DNA of 64,000 bases from Exophiala sp. HKRS030 (taxonomy: Eukaryota > Ascomycota > Eurotiomycetes > Chaetothyriales > Herpotrichiellaceae): contig JAHWDD010000005.1 of the NCBI GenBank assembly GCA_023897205.1, positions 3,596,001 to 3,660,000 of the forward strand, read 5' to 3'. The position numbers were made by a program, and so were the translations under genes. The first letter of the stretch is position 1, and every line of letters begins with the position of its first letter. Of the stretch, positions 1-11,898 are shown piece after piece. Under the pieces are notes generated by a model. It was not told where the DNA came from. It was given only the letters and a program-made list of their open reading frames with translations, and did not search any database.

Positions 1-342
1 ATACAGCGACAACACCCAGGAAGTAACATTGAACTCAGACGATGACATATTAGCATCAGAAGCTGATACCACCGATCCATTTGTTGAGTATATTCTCCTG
101 GGAGACAAGCTTGAGGATGGTATTCTGGCGTGGATCAGTGTCGGTATCGATCCGACTCAGAGTAAAGAAGTTAGCAATGCAGCCACCATCTATGCTGATG
201 GCGGTGTCGCAAACAGTGCCAGTGGCGGCGCACCAGGTGGCGACGGTCCCCAGATGGTGGAAATGGAACAGCTCCATCTGGAAGTCCCCCGACCGGAACT
301 GGAGTCGGAACTGTGCTACCATCGAGCACAGTCAGCGCTTGA
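1..342 (+). CDS. 3' end of an unrecognised protein, cut by window start
   Basis: An open frame runs in from the left edge (codons from base 2) and is acidic, then Gly/Ser-rich. If one C is added to the C4 run at 248-251, it passes into a Gly/Pro/Thr-rich tail (GTAPSGSPPTGTG) and stops at TGA 340-342. Without that base the frame runs on to 565 through sequence that does not look coding. The low-complexity tail resembles linkers or C-termini of secreted fungal proteins, but no domain was recognised. The N-terminal part is outside the window, so function cannot be assigned. The one-base repair matches the pattern seen in many genes here. Confidence 0.4.
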
Positions 343-913
343 GTCTTGCCGAGAAAATAATTGGCCTATCAGACCTGGCGAACAACCAGCAGGATCGATA
401 GGATCTGCTACTTTTGGGAGAAAACGTGTTGAACCGGCAGCGCTTTCGGTCTTGGCAAAGTCGCTCGTAGAGTTCAGTTTAGATCAGCATTCAGGCTTAG
501 GCAGCGGGCGAAAGGCTCCAAGCTTTGTCCCCCATAATCGATATTTACCCCGTCTTCTGTACTGAATTTATACATTGTGCAAATGGAACTTCCGTACACA
601 AAGGGCGACCCCCGCATGCATAAAATCGGCCACGATCCGGAATCTGGAGGAATTTGCTTAAATCTTCTCCAAAACGACGTACACAGCTTTGTCTTACGCA
701 TCAGTATAGTCTCAGTCCGAGCCTCGGGCCAACGATGCATACTCGTATCTTGCCTAGGTCTCGCGGCACTTATCAACGGCCGGCAGAAAGGCCGAAGCTT
801 GATCTGTTCCATTTCGTTATTTTAAATGGCGCGTATCGAGCATCAAGGATCCTCTGCCTTTTTTTCGTTTCTTGTAGCTGTTAGTAACAATCGAAAGTGA
901 ACAAACATTAAAT
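343..913. other. Intergenic, promoter side of epoxide hydrolase
   Basis: No convincing gene was seen. A T-rich tract (about 859-868) lies close upstream of the epoxide hydrolase ATG at 914. Short open frames on both strands look random. Confidence 0.4.
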
Positions 914-2594
914 ATGCCAGGGTACGACACGATCCCGACGACGGCAACGTTAAAGTTGGAGAAGTTTGAACTTCATGTCTCCGAGCAAGATCTGAAAGAC
1001 TTCAAGGACCTAGTGCGACTTTCGAAACTCGCACCCGAGACCTACGAGAATACGCGAAGTGATGGTAGGTACGGTGTCAGCCACGGATGGATTTCTCAAG
1101 GTAAGAAGTATTGGGAGACTCAGTACGACTGGTAAGTCTAGCTATTGTATTTCTCCTACATCGGCATCAGGTTTCAGTATTGATTCCGAGCACGCGAGAC
1201 ACTGATCTTTGGAAGATGGGTTAATGACGACGAGCTTTACAGGCGAGAACGCGAGAAGTACATCAACTCCTTTCCCAATTTCAAAGTCGACGTCGACGAT
1301 CAGGACGGGGTCTTCAGTATCCATTTTGCCGCATTGTTCTCAAAGAAGAAGGATGCAGTCCCTATCTTGTTCCTGCATGGATGGCCTGGTATGTGGATTA
1401 GGAGAGTCGATCTCGGTGGGAACACCATGCGCTGATTCATTCTAGGAAGCCACCTCGAATTCTTGAAGATCCTGGATCTGTACCGCCAACGCTACTCGGA
1501 GGATGATCTGCCTTACCACATTATTGTGCCTTCTCTTCCTGGGTATAGTCTTTCTTCAGGTCCGCCTTTGGATAAGGACTGGGACAAAGACGATCTCGGA
1601 CGAGTCCTGAACAGTTTGATGATAGGACTTGGATTTGGGAGTGGATACGTGGCGCAGGGCGGCGATGTTGGCTCGTTTGTATGTCGTGTCCTTGCGGCGT
1701 CACATGATGAATGCAAAGGTATGTAGGGCCATTCTCTCACTGAGACGTTTCCGCTAATCAATGAATCTTGCAATTTCCCAGCGATACATCGTAAGTAATG
1801 CCCCGGGATCTGGCTCTCGCGATCAGGCTAACCTGTGAGCCCAGTTAATTTCTCCCCGGATTTGTCAGCGCCAGAAGGGGTTGTAGAGAGTGATGTCAAC
1901 GACGCCGAACGTGCTGGATTAAAACGCGCAGAAGAATTCCACGCGACCGGAAATGCCTATGCGCGCGAACACGGCACTCGACCTGCAACCATTGGTTTCG
2001 TGCTTTCGGCCAGTCCTCTCTCTCTACTAGCCTGGTACTGTGTCTTCAAATGCCCGATCTTGCTCAATGCTTATGTGCGATGTAGGATCGGCGAGAAGTT
2101 CATCGAGTGGACTGACACAACTCCACCTCTTAAGGAAATCCTCGACTCTGTGACCTTGTACTGGTTCACACAATCGTTTCCACGATGCCTTTATCCATAC
2201 CGCGAATTTGTAAGCCGGTCCCTCTCCTCTCCACGAGCCCATTCTTCCACCACTGTGACCCGGAGATCTATTCGATGGCTGACTTCTATGGTGGCAGAAT
2301 CGGTCTGGCAGATTGGCACATGGGGATCCAAAATATTACTGCAAAAAGCCACTTGGATATTCGTGGTTTCCAAAGGAACTTGCCCTGCACCGAGGGCATG
2401 GGTCGAGAAGACGGGTAACTTGGTGTTCCACCGACAACACGACGAGGTAGGACTTTGGATTATTGGACAGGCGTGCTGGTCGATTCTCTAGCTGACGAAT
2501 AATCTAGGGTGGCCATTTTGCGGCCACGGAGAAGCCAGAGTTATTGGCGAAAGATGTGGACGACTTTGTGCAAAAGATCTGGCCTGTTAAATAA
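914..2594 (+). CDS. Epoxide hydrolase, alpha/beta-hydrolase fold (8 exons)
   Basis: Soluble (microsomal-type) epoxide hydrolase that opens epoxides to diols. Exons: 914-1131, 1243-1388, 1446-1718, 1782-1790, 1845-2034, 2086-2209, 2298-2446, 2508-2594, giving about 398 residues. The N-terminal epoxide hydrolase domain is followed by the oxyanion-hole motif HGWPGS (about residue 118), the nucleophile motif GGDVGS (Asp about 195), the lid segment and the GGHFAA motif with the catalytic His (about 373). All intron phases agree. The exon of only 9 bases (1782-1790) is needed to give the conserved AIHLNF segment. One base is missing near 2383-2385 (GCCCTG): before it the frame reads KPLGYSWFPKELA, after it PAPRAWVEKTG, both typical of the family. 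I read this as an assembly error, though a real frameshift allele cannot be excluded. Confidence 0.85.
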
Positions 2595-3033
2595 TGTGGA
2601 CACCAGCTCTGTTGTAGCACGTAAGATAAGGCAGAGAGAGCCGAGGGGCTCGAGAGTGTCTATCTGCGAGGTGCTCAGGACTAGTGTATCACTTTTAGTG
2701 CTACATCCTCTACAAGGATATTGCCAGACCCTTTAAACGGATTTTGCCATACCCTAAATTATAGCCTATCCTATCGCGTAAATGTTATAGCGATCGGGCT
2801 ACTGAACGAAGCATTTCCCTTGCCATCGCCTGGCAGCTTGGAGTTACTGCATACTTGGCAGTAGGCCGAGAATGAATCACTTGAAGTTTACGAGTGGCAA
2901 ATCATAATATTTATCATCAAAAATAATGAGAGAGTTTGAAGATGCATCATTGTCCTCATCTTTAGGATGTTTATGGTATTAGATCACCAATCTTCACCAT
3001 GCAATATACTTCTTGTCATGCTCTGCGATCAGT
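2595..3033. other. Intergenic between convergent genes
   Basis: This stretch lies between the stop codons of the epoxide hydrolase (+) and the UNC-93-like transporter (-). It is moderately AT-rich and no gene was seen. Confidence 0.4.
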
Positions 3034-4596
3034 CTATACTGTTGTTCTCTCGTCTTCAACCTCGGAATGCTCGGGGCTGTCTTCCAACTTCTTCTTGAAA
3101 TCTTGTGGATGTTCTGGCACGAGCCAGGTAAGGGCAACCGTTGGTGGGATGGCGACCACAAACATGACAAACGCAACAATCAAGTTTGTCATGGGTGCGA
3201 TCTTTGCGGCTCCTAAACCGAATGACAAGCACGATCCGACTGACTCAAAAGAACGAATGATCCCGACCGCCAGGGTGAGTGTTTCGACATCATCAAAGAA
3301 CGTTCCCACGATCCAGTATACGAAGATATAGTGCGACTCGTTCATGAACCTGCTCATATTAGCATGTCGATCAGTAGAAATCTTCGGAATAACTTACCGG
3401 AACAACACGTTGACCGCAAATGCTCGTCCAAATCCTGGCGACGACCAGTCAATGGTAACCTTGGTCGGCGAATTCTGGTATTTATACTGATTTGCAACCT
3501 GCCATCCAAACAAGGATAACATGATGACGGAGAACGTTATCCAAGTGATTCTTGCCGCTTTAGGACGGCTAAAAACGCGCCAGTCTAGAAACCACCCCAA
3601 AATAGATCTGCGATCGTAGCAGCTATACCAGAAGTTAAAGCTCCTAAAGTCCGCGTCCTTACTGAAAAGTAGCGTACTAAATAAATGCCTTGGTAAGTCC
3701 CGTTCCAGTTAAAAGTGGTTAAAACAGGGATTAGAAGGAAGATCTCCTTTCTTTTGAGTAGTTTCCATATTTTCTTGAACTCGGTGGTGACAAGTTTGGC
3801 CTTGGTTGGATCTGGAACGCGGGTGCCGTCAGATCGGATAGCTTTCCCGGGTGGGGAGATGAGAAAAGCAAGTGGCAGTCCAAGGCATTGAAGGGCAATC
3901 AAGACTAGATAAGTGTTGTAGCCAACTTTTCCAGTCTTGGCCGACTTGTGGTTGAGGGAAAGTTGAATTGAGGAGCCGATGAGTTGCCCAAGTTCGCGAA
4001 GACCAAGCCAAATGCCAGTGTAGATGCCTCTGTCTTTCACTGTGGGGTACCCAAGTGCAATAGCTCCTTCAGTCGCCCATAGAGCTGAGGCGGCAATGCC
4101 GCATGTTGCAGCGCCGAAGAGAACGAACCATTCTGTTCCATAGCGGTTGTTGACGTACAAGGCTGCAGAGTATGGGGCATAGCCTAATGTGCCGATGATC
4201 AAAATAGGTTTGAGTCCAAACTTGTTGGCCAGGGCAGCAAAGATGGAGCACCCAAAGACCATGATACCGAATGTCAATGAATTTGCACCGTTGACGAGGT
4301 ATGGTTCTTGCTGGCCACCGGCACCGGTATCTAGCTGACGTTAGCACGTACTGCCCGACCTCGCTTGATTAACCAGGAAACTCACTGTTCAGCGCATTCC
4401 ATATTCCAGGCTGGGTGAAAGAGATCAAGCCGACAATGATGACATTGAACAAGGTACTTCGGTATATGCGTGCGATTTTCGACTTAGGGAGTGGTGCTTG
4501 CTCTGGAACAATTTCATCGCTGCTTCCAACCGAGTCGCTGTTCTTGAGGTCCGCAGACACTCGGGCTGCCAGAATGTCTTTGTCTGCGTCGGCCAT
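3034..4596 (-). CDS. UNC-93-like major facilitator superfamily membrane protein
   Basis: Multi-pass membrane protein of the fungal UNC-93-like MFS group (DUF895 type); the substrate is unknown. Exons on the minus strand: 4596-4386, 4330-3398, 3349-3034, about 486 residues. A hydrophilic N-terminus is followed by the family opening FTQPGIWNALN, about 11 hydrophobic helices, and a charged cytosolic tail. The ATG at 4596 (MADADKD) fits the family better than the one at 4650. Both introns (55 and 48 bp) keep phase. The frame breaks once at 3595-3598, a G4 run on the coding strand: ATIADLFWG and then GWFLDWRVF lie in different frames and are joined by one added G. It is divergent from the dioxygenase gene at 5257 and could share its promoter. 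Confidence 0.8.
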
Positions 4597-5256
4597 ATTC
4601 TGATACCTCCGGTGAAAGTAGCTATGTGGGATCGTGCGCTTGGCTGTCAACCATTCTGATCCCGCAAACCAAGACCTCTTATATCAAAGAGCATATTCGT
4701 CGCCAAGACATCTGACTTTCGAAATGTGATAATTTTCACCTGTTCTTTATGGCGCCATACTCACTAAAATGAGAGCAGTCTCGAGTCAGCATATATACAA
4801 ACATGCTGTTGGGACAAAAAATCGAAATTCTGAAGATAACGATGTAACAATGTAACGGATTGGATCCAGAAAAGGTGCCACTCTTCAAATCTTAATAGCC
4901 GGTGCACATCGCCGTTGTACCTCAATAGCAAATGGAAGGAAATAATCATGCTTTAAACGAACTAACCGGGGTCTGGCGCGAATAAGCGTGAAGCAATGTT
5001 GAATCCTGAGGAATAGAATCGATGGCGTGATTGACAATTTGATGTTGCAAGCATAGCACGTGGCGATTCATGCCAAATCGCGACAGTGATGGCCATTGTC
5101 ATCCTGGGCATCTACTGGGTATAAGGATCCAATGCGGAAGGTGTTAAGGCATCTCGTATCATTATCTTGCCCAAGTAATATAAGAAATCGGTCGTTTATC
5201 AAATATTTACGGTCGAGGCCTAATCCCCAATTGACCACAAAAGCCGAGGAGCTACC
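4597..5256. promoter_or_regulatory. Divergent promoter region, transporter / TauD dioxygenase
   Basis: About 660 bases lie between two start codons pointing outward. No open frame of note was seen. It is presumably a bidirectional promoter that would allow co-regulation of the UNC-93-like transporter and the TauD-type dioxygenase; no binding site was identified with confidence. Confidence 0.4.
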
Positions 5257-6746
5257 ATGGCGGAATATGAGGTCTCTTTTCGGACTCCAGCGGCTGGCCT
5301 CTTGAGCGTGGAAGAGCTCCAAGCATCTCACGCACGTGTCAAAGCAAACTCAAATCCGCCCGTCTTGAACGCCACTAATCGTTACTCTCTGGATTCCCTT
5401 CCACTGGAACTCGCCGCTGGTCCAGATGTGTCTTTGGACGATCTCGTCTCGGCCGTTTCGAAGTATTCCGGAAGTGGCTTGATCCGGCGTTTGCTCAACA
5501 ATCATGGTGCTATTTTATTCAAGGGCCTTGGCCTAAAGAATGCTGAGGAATTTTCTCGATTTGCTCAAGCTTTCGGATGGTCGCCACATGAAGAAATCGG
5601 TAATCCTGTCCGGCGAACCGTGCTTGCATACAACGTCGCGACTGCCAATGAGGGTCCCAATACCCAACCAGTATTCCCTCACAACGAGTTCGCTTTGAGT
5701 CCGCATTATCCTGCATACGTGCTGTTCTATGCCCTTGAGGCTCCAGAGACTGGTGTGTTAATGTATCCGAATTTGTCCGGGTAATCTTCTAATCACCATG
5801 CAGGTGGTGAGACACCACTCAATAGTTCTATCAAGCTTTACGAGAGGTTGGAGAAAGAAGTACCTGAGTTTATCAAAGCGATTGAAGAAAAGGTAAGTAA
5901 ATCAGTCAGCGAAAATTCCCAAGTTCGGGGCTTTTGTTGAAGTGGGATCAGGGTGTTCAATATCAATTCTTCTTCCCGAATCGACCGCGCGAAGATATCA
6001 GCTCTCCTGGCACGAATTTGTTACAGTCTTATGGCAAAAATGTGCTTGACAGCGACGACACAGAAACAGCGCGACAGAAAATCGAGACGGAAATCCGACG
6101 CTTGCCAACAGCAACATGGCAATGGGAAAACCAGACTTCCGAAAACCCATTGGGAGACCTACGTGTTCGGCAGAAGCTTCCAGCAATTAGACCACACGAG
6201 CAGATAGGGAAAAAGGCGTTTTTCAACAATGTCATCTCGAGATACCTAAATGCAAAGAAGGCCAATACCCTAGATCCACCATACCTGAATGCAGACGGTC
6301 TCTATCAACCGCCGGCTCTGGTAAGGCTGATGTCGTCGTTGCTTCGAGTTGTCGCTGACGTTGTGGTTACTAGTATGCTGATGGTAGTGCCATTCCGCAC
6401 GAATATCTTGAAAAGGCCGTCCAAATCGTCAAGCAGGTCATCCCAACTCGTTGTAATTCATTTACTCTGCTGACCATCTCACAGCGAAACAAGATCCCTC
6501 ATCTCATGGACTGCAGGCGATGTCGTTCTTATCGATGTACGCTCACCTCATCATGTTACAGGATTTGTTAACAGCGATACTAACTGCAAGTTTAGAATCA
6601 TGCCATTCAGCATGGAAGGGAACCGTGGACTGGGTATGTCTTCAATCCAATGAGACTTCTGAAAGCGTAGGATATTTGTGGCTAACTTTGCCAGAAATCG
6701 CAAACTGCTCGCAAGCTTGTGGGACGAACCCGCCTTGGCCAATTAG
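5257..6746 (+). CDS. TauD/TfdA-family Fe(II)/2-oxoglutarate dioxygenase
   Basis: Non-haem iron dioxygenase of the TauD/TfdA family; the fungal substrate is unknown. Exons: 5257-5752, 5804-5892, 5943-6320, 6374-6436, about 6485-6536, 6596-6633, 6695-6746, about 388 residues. Visible are the first iron ligands in FPHNEFA (His-x-Glu), the distal block GDVVLIDNHAIQHGREPW with the second His, and NRKLLASLW with the 2-oxoglutarate-binding Arg. The junction between exons 4 and 5 does not keep phase: exon 4 ends after a full codon, but exon 5 must be read with its first C as a third codon base. A single missing base does not repair it with the obvious splice sites, so this join remains unresolved. 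It is divergent from an UNC-93-like transporter. Confidence 0.75.
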
Positions 6747-7419
6747 CATTGCGAAAAGTACTTTCAGCAGTCAATGGACAGATATCGCTTCTTACGCGGA
6801 TGACAGAATCCTCAAAAGCCATATTGCTGATATGAGTGCCGATTGGGCGCATTATTTCTCGAGCAAGGAGAGCTGTTGGCCTAACGAGGCAAATAAATTC
6901 CCCAAAGATCATCGAGTTCAGATCGAATGTTGTGCCGCCGTTCAATCTACCACCGAAACACAAAGCAAAGCTAATGCCCTAGGATCTTCGTTGAAGACAT
7001 ACGTGCAAGACCAGTACATGGCGTGGACGTCGGCACCGCCTATGCATCTGCCGACCCTTAAAGTCATTACCCTTTCATCATCGCTTTCTGTGCAACCGTC
7101 CAGATGCTAAATGCAACCGTGGGAAAGTAATTCCTTACTGTGCCCTGGATCATCGAAACGGAGGACAATGGCCTCTTTCTCTCGAGGACACCAAAATAAG
7201 AATCTAGGTGGAGATTCTTTGTTCGCGCTGCACAAAGCGCATAGCCTGAACAGTACGCAACTCGCGAGTTTAAAGTCTGCCTTTGATTCTCTGGGCTTTC
7301 TTCCTTCTGATCTCAATACCAAGATACCTAGTGACTCTTAACTAATCTAAAATTGTGCCAAACCTTTCCCCGAAGACTCCCTTCTAACAACCAGGTAAAC
7401 CTTGCATAAAAATCAATCA
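6747..7419. other. Intergenic, no gene recognised
   Basis: A plus-strand frame stays open from about 6750 to 7341 with one stop (7108-7110), but its composition is not convincing and no family was recognised. It could be 3' UTR plus promoter of the next gene. Confidence 0.3.
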
Positions 7420-8810
7420 ATGCAAATCAATGTCCTTTTTTGGGCCGTAAATGCGGTCATCATACTATTTGCTGGTTTCATTCCAACTCGATTCTCCGCC
7501 CAAGTATGGGACTATACAAAGCTATTATCCGATAACATCAAAGCAGATTTCATTCCTGGTAATGGTTTACTGCAGCTTAGCGACGTGAAAGCCATCCTTC
7601 CTGTCCGGACATTGAGCCTGTCTAACAGAAAAGAGAGGGTAATTCCTACATCCACGACTGAAGTCTCAGTATTAATGCCTACATGCCTTCCACCTCAGAC
7701 ATCTCCTTTTGTGCTGGTCAGAGACTCTAGTGTTCCAAAACGACGGCATTCTATACACTCATCGTCAAAGAGTTCTCTTCCGGTGCTGACCAACAACTCT
7801 AGTGCTCGAGAACAACCGCAATCTATCTGTTCATCAACACAGAGTCTTCTTTCTTTGCTGGTCCACAGTTCCAGCGCTTCAGAACAATCCTGGTCTGTCG
7901 GTCCAATCGAACCAATTTGGCACACGGCACCAGCACTTACGTTCTATGTCTCCCCTGCTGGCGCAGTGACAGCTCCGACATCATATGCTTGCAATGATCA
8001 ACAGTCGTGTCAAGTTTCCGTCGATGACCAATTACGATTTTCCCTCCCACCCCAAGATACAGCCTCTTATCAGCAGCTGCTTTTGTCGGCTGTTGGATGT
8101 GCTGTACTGATGGGTGCCGCTTTCATGCTGGACCCGAATTACTTATATGCTCTCATACCGCTGCTGACCGCCAGACGAACGCATGAAGAACAAATCCAAA
8201 CCGACGAGCCAACCGCACGTGGTAAGGCGTCAGCTAAGCAATCGGTGAAAGGTGACAAAACGAAGAACAAGCAAGCTCTTGCTGGTCCGCGACAAAGCTT
8301 GAACAATGGAATGGCCCTAGGCAAGAACAACGTCCTTGTGACTCATTCTGACACTATCTATGACCACCTCGAATGTAGCATCCCTTCCCTTGAGGCCTCT
8401 GGCCTAAGGAAGGATGTGGAAATCAGTGGGCATGTGACTACTCTTCCAAAGATCTCGGTCGATACACAGTCCTGACAACCGACGGTCCACCACGCAATAT
8501 AGATGCATGTGAAACGAAGATACCAAAAGACATGATATCTACTGTCGTGGCTGCATTCCCAAAGAGCAGTGCCGCGGAAGGGGGAATCGTCGTCGATGAA
8601 GATGTCCTAGATCTGGCGCAAGATCAGCAGGACCAAATTGAAGAGGAAAGTGCGTCAATTTTGGTTCCATCGGACCCTACCAAGGTTTACGAGGCGGACG
8701 CAGAATCGAACATAGGGAATTCCGAGCAAAGTATCGGAAAGAAGCACAAGAGACGTGTTAGATCACTGTACACAAACACCTATGAACTGCTCGGTGACGA
8801 GCAGGCGTGA
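7420..8810 (+). CDS. Unrecognised membrane protein with three 24-residue repeats
   Basis: No family was recognised. The ATG at 7420 gives about 463 residues if one base is added near 8430. Features: an N-terminal hydrophobic segment (residues 4-22, signal or anchor); a Ser-rich region with three imperfect 24-residue tandem units (bases 7711-7782, 7783-7854, about 7855-7926; common core VLxxxSSxxEQxxSI); a hydrophobic segment of about 28 residues near 8075-8160 (LLLSAVGCAVLMGAAF); and a charged tail rich in Lys then Asp/Glu. The tail beyond 8475 is in the -1 frame and looks like a natural continuation, ending in SLYTNTYELLGDEQA. Topology suggests a secreted or luminal Ser-rich domain with a cytosolic tail, but function is unknown. 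Confidence 0.55.
7711..7926 (+). repeat. Three imperfect 72-base tandem repeats inside a CDS
   Basis: Units start at 7711 (gtgctggtca), 7783 (gtgctgacca) and about 7855 (ttgctggtcc). They are clearest at the protein level, with a shared Ser-Ser pair at positions 6-7. The third unit diverges in its second half. Confidence 0.6.
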
Positions 8811-10216
8811 TGTAGACTTGAAAGCACAGATGCTATGAAGGACACTGTTCGACAGGGTCGAATAGCGTCACGAAGATGTCAAGAATATGAATTAGCCTTA
8901 ATACTGGACACACGCTGCGAACAGAACTATTGTGGAAGGCAGCTACCGACCCAACGGGAAGCAGTGGACTTTGGAACCGAATTCCAAGTTGAACATTAAG
9001 GCATTTTCGGATTTTAGGTACCTAACGACTAACTAGCAAATCTAGCTAATGTAATCCATCTCATAATATCTCGTATGGTTTTGTCACATCTTTTTGGAAT
9101 GCTGTAAACCTTACTTCTTGTGGTTTGTAGTGCTGGAAAGGTACGCAATCTGGCATTTCAGAGACATAATGGTCTCCAGATTACTGTTTGCCTTGGTCTG
9201 AATAATCAACGGACTTTCGGGCTCAACATACGTACACATGATGTGTACGCGAACGTGAGATCCGGCGAAACCAAGATATCTCTTTAGTCATGATTGGCCT
9301 AACTACATCGCCAATCGACGCGTGAGAGCTCTGTCGAATTCGTTCTGCGGAAATATGCCTACCGATTGCCCCAGGGTCCCGCCGCCGCACCAGGAGAGTC
9401 TGCCACAGCCCAAAGGCTGCAGATTCTGTCAAGGACTACTACTTGACTAGATCAACGTCTTCGGCACTCCAGAAGCTTGAAATTGTCAACGCAGGGAGAT
9501 AAAAACCAGGCCTTGGAAATGTTCGTTCAGTGGCAAGGTGTGGGCGGCGCCGGAGTGGAGTTGCCACTTTTGGAGAGTTTGCACTATGTTACCCTTCGTG
9601 GGCAAACTTGCGGCTTTTGATGTCCTTGATAGCATACATGCATAGCGAATATTCTTATCAGGTTCGAGACCTCTTAGTACCCGCTTCCTGCAACATACTG
9701 TGAAATAAGACGGAGCAGTTGACTAATGTTCTTTTTGATTCGAGGCCAATCCCGAATGCGTAGGCAGTGTTGTTGAGTCTCGCACATCATCCCAGTCCAG
9801 GACTACCGCATGCCAAAGAATTTGACGAGTCGGTAGCGACCGCACGACCGCAAAGATATGACGGATTCCACCTAACCATGGTTGAATGAAATGCCGCTGG
9901 AATAATTGCCCTTATGCGACAATGTTCGGAAACTCTTGCAGCGTTGGACTCATTTGAGTATTCTGCATCATCAGTTTGTTTATAGTGTATATCGATCTCG
10001 ACAAAAGGCTGATATGTTGTAGGCTTGTTCCACGCAAAACCAAGCTGAAGCTCCTAGATCCTATGCGTGTGCGAATAGTTGTTCCCGAGCTCATGGTCGT
10101 TGCCTCACAAGACCATCGAGGTGGTAATCGAGGTTGATCTTATATTGTGCTTTGGGCGAAGGTGTGAACACAAGACGAGGTATGGTTCGCCCCAAAGGTT
10201 CAATAGGATTTTCTCA
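8811..10216. other. Long intergenic stretch
   Basis: About 1.4 kb with only short, random-looking open frames on either strand. No RNA gene or transposon signature was recognised. Confidence 0.4.
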
Positions 10217-10420
10217 TCACCTCCTGCTTTCGTCAAACAGCATAGTAACATACTTCTCCCTCATATCGCGCATGTAATCGTGTTGTTCCTGCGGGACATT
10301 CAAAGAATATTTCTCATATTGATCCCTTCGAAGAGCCCGATGCACACCAGCTCCTATCACCACAATAGCTGCACATGCAATGACGCATATGAGGACGACA
10401 ACCAGATCAGGGATAGCCAT
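10217..10420 (-). CDS. Small single-pass membrane protein (67 aa)
   Basis: Starts at a good context (acaacATGG). Residues 5-24 form one strongly hydrophobic helix (LVVVLICVIACAAIVVIGAG), followed at once by a basic stretch (HRALRR) and a hydrophilic tail containing QEQHDYMRDMREK, which suggests the tail stays in the cytosol. Small proteins with a helix followed by a YMRxxR-like tail are common in filamentous ascomycetes, but function is not known to me. A GTATGT donor-like sequence sits inside the MREK codons, so the last residues may be encoded differently by splicing. Confidence 0.5.
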   Translation of the reverse strand: MAIPDLVVVLICVIACAAIVVIGAGVHRALRRDQYEKYSLNVPQEQHDYMRDMREKYVTMLFDESRR

Positions 10421-11898
10421 GTTGTATCATGTGTGTTGGAGACGTGCAATCGTGTTGCTGACTGGCTGAGAAACAGTCACACTTTCACCACATACAGCTG
10501 TACTTTCGGATTCCTAGGTCGCAAGCGAGCGCTCGCATGAACGAGTCAAGGGTAAGTAAATGAAGCTGGGTTGAGAGATCAAAATGTCCAACGCCGAGCC
10601 AGAGAAAGAAAGAGAAATCCTACCGAGGGGACCGGCTGGGGGTTCTACCTACATGTACTTGTGCGACAACGATTCCTGGCGCCAATGCGCAGTCTTGGTC
10701 CAAGCCCTGTGGATAGATGTGGATGTCTGATCTTGGTAGTGATGCATGTGCATATTTGAACAGTTGAGGTTGGGGCTTTGTTGGCATTGGAAACGTTGTT
10801 GCCAAGATGTCCGCTCCTTGGATCCCGCGATTATTGACCTCACGATGGATCCCTCCATTGGCCAAGGCGATAAAGGTAAAAGGTTTACGGAATACGCTGT
10901 CGGGGTGAAATGATAGTGAATGATGTAAGTATTCCGTGCTCAACGCAAGTTCGAGCTGCATAAATTGATAAACGGCCCCACGTGCTCCATCAGCGGGTGA
11001 ACCTACCGAGATTATGGCGGAAACATTTTGAACAGTAACCTTTTGCTTTTCAATTGATGCGCCCATTATGGACAGTGGGCAAAGCCAGCCCATTTTCGAT
11101 TCCAGCTGGCCTAGGGCAAGCAGTTGCGTACGGCTGGAGCCAAGTCCCGTGGGTATTGAATGTACCTTTCTTGTCTCTGGGCAGCATCTGAATGAACGTG
11201 CGGGCAGGGCAGGATACAGAAACTTGTCTATATATACGCTTCAGTCGCCTCTGTCTGTGGGTAGGCTCTGGTGTGGAAGCCATCATCTGACTGGCAACCG
11301 GGGATGTGTGTATTGGTATCACGGGTTTCCAAGTGCTGCACAGATTTATGCTATGAGGCCTTCTGGTGAGTTGGGTGATTCTCTCCATCTTCAACATCAT
11401 TTGGTCGGGTGCTTTTATTCATATGTGGCTGGCGTACGAAATCCGTGTCCAATGGACATGGATAAAGACATGGATTTCGTGTTTATTCAAACGCGACAAG
11501 ATTAGGCGTGCCATGAACAAGTGACCCACCGTAGCAACGCGCCAAGTAAAAAGTGAAACATCGAGGCTGGGCTTCTTCCAACATCTGGCAACTGAAATTT
11601 GACCCTCTCGTGCCTCTGTGCCTCTGCGGGCTACCAGTTAGAGCTGGTGGGTTTGTTCCGACAGTAAGTCACAGGTCACAGATTGTGATGCTCCTAGTAA
11701 AGTATCCTGGAGAGCAGATCGAAAAGGGCGTACAGCGATCCTAGTCACAGCTCGGACTATTCGGGAAATTGAAGCAAGGTCTCCTGGTTGAAGGACGGTG
11801 TTTCTAAGAGCTCGATTAGATCCTGCAAACTTCAACTATCTAACGACATAACTCTGCTTTTGCGAGGTTTGAGTTTAATAGAAAGAACTAGATCAACC
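10421..11898. other. Intergenic; weak minus-strand open frame
   Basis: A minus-strand frame of 157 residues (10620-11093) is the longest candidate. It contains plausible stretches, but no domain or convincing start was seen. It could be non-coding or upstream sequence of the phospholipase D-like gene. Confidence 0.3.

Noticed and set aside
56..322. Minus-strand frame with an SDR-like ISIDGG ending
   Set aside because: Only a few residues match, with no Rossmann or Tyr-x-x-x-Lys motif; the plus-strand frame explains the stretch better.
2185..2418. Plus-strand frame reading PFFHHCDPEIY as part of the epoxide hydrolase
   Set aside because: It looks like the family by chance, but the intron 2210-2297 with a ctgac branch point gives a better in-phase continuation (HGDPKYYCKKPLGYS).
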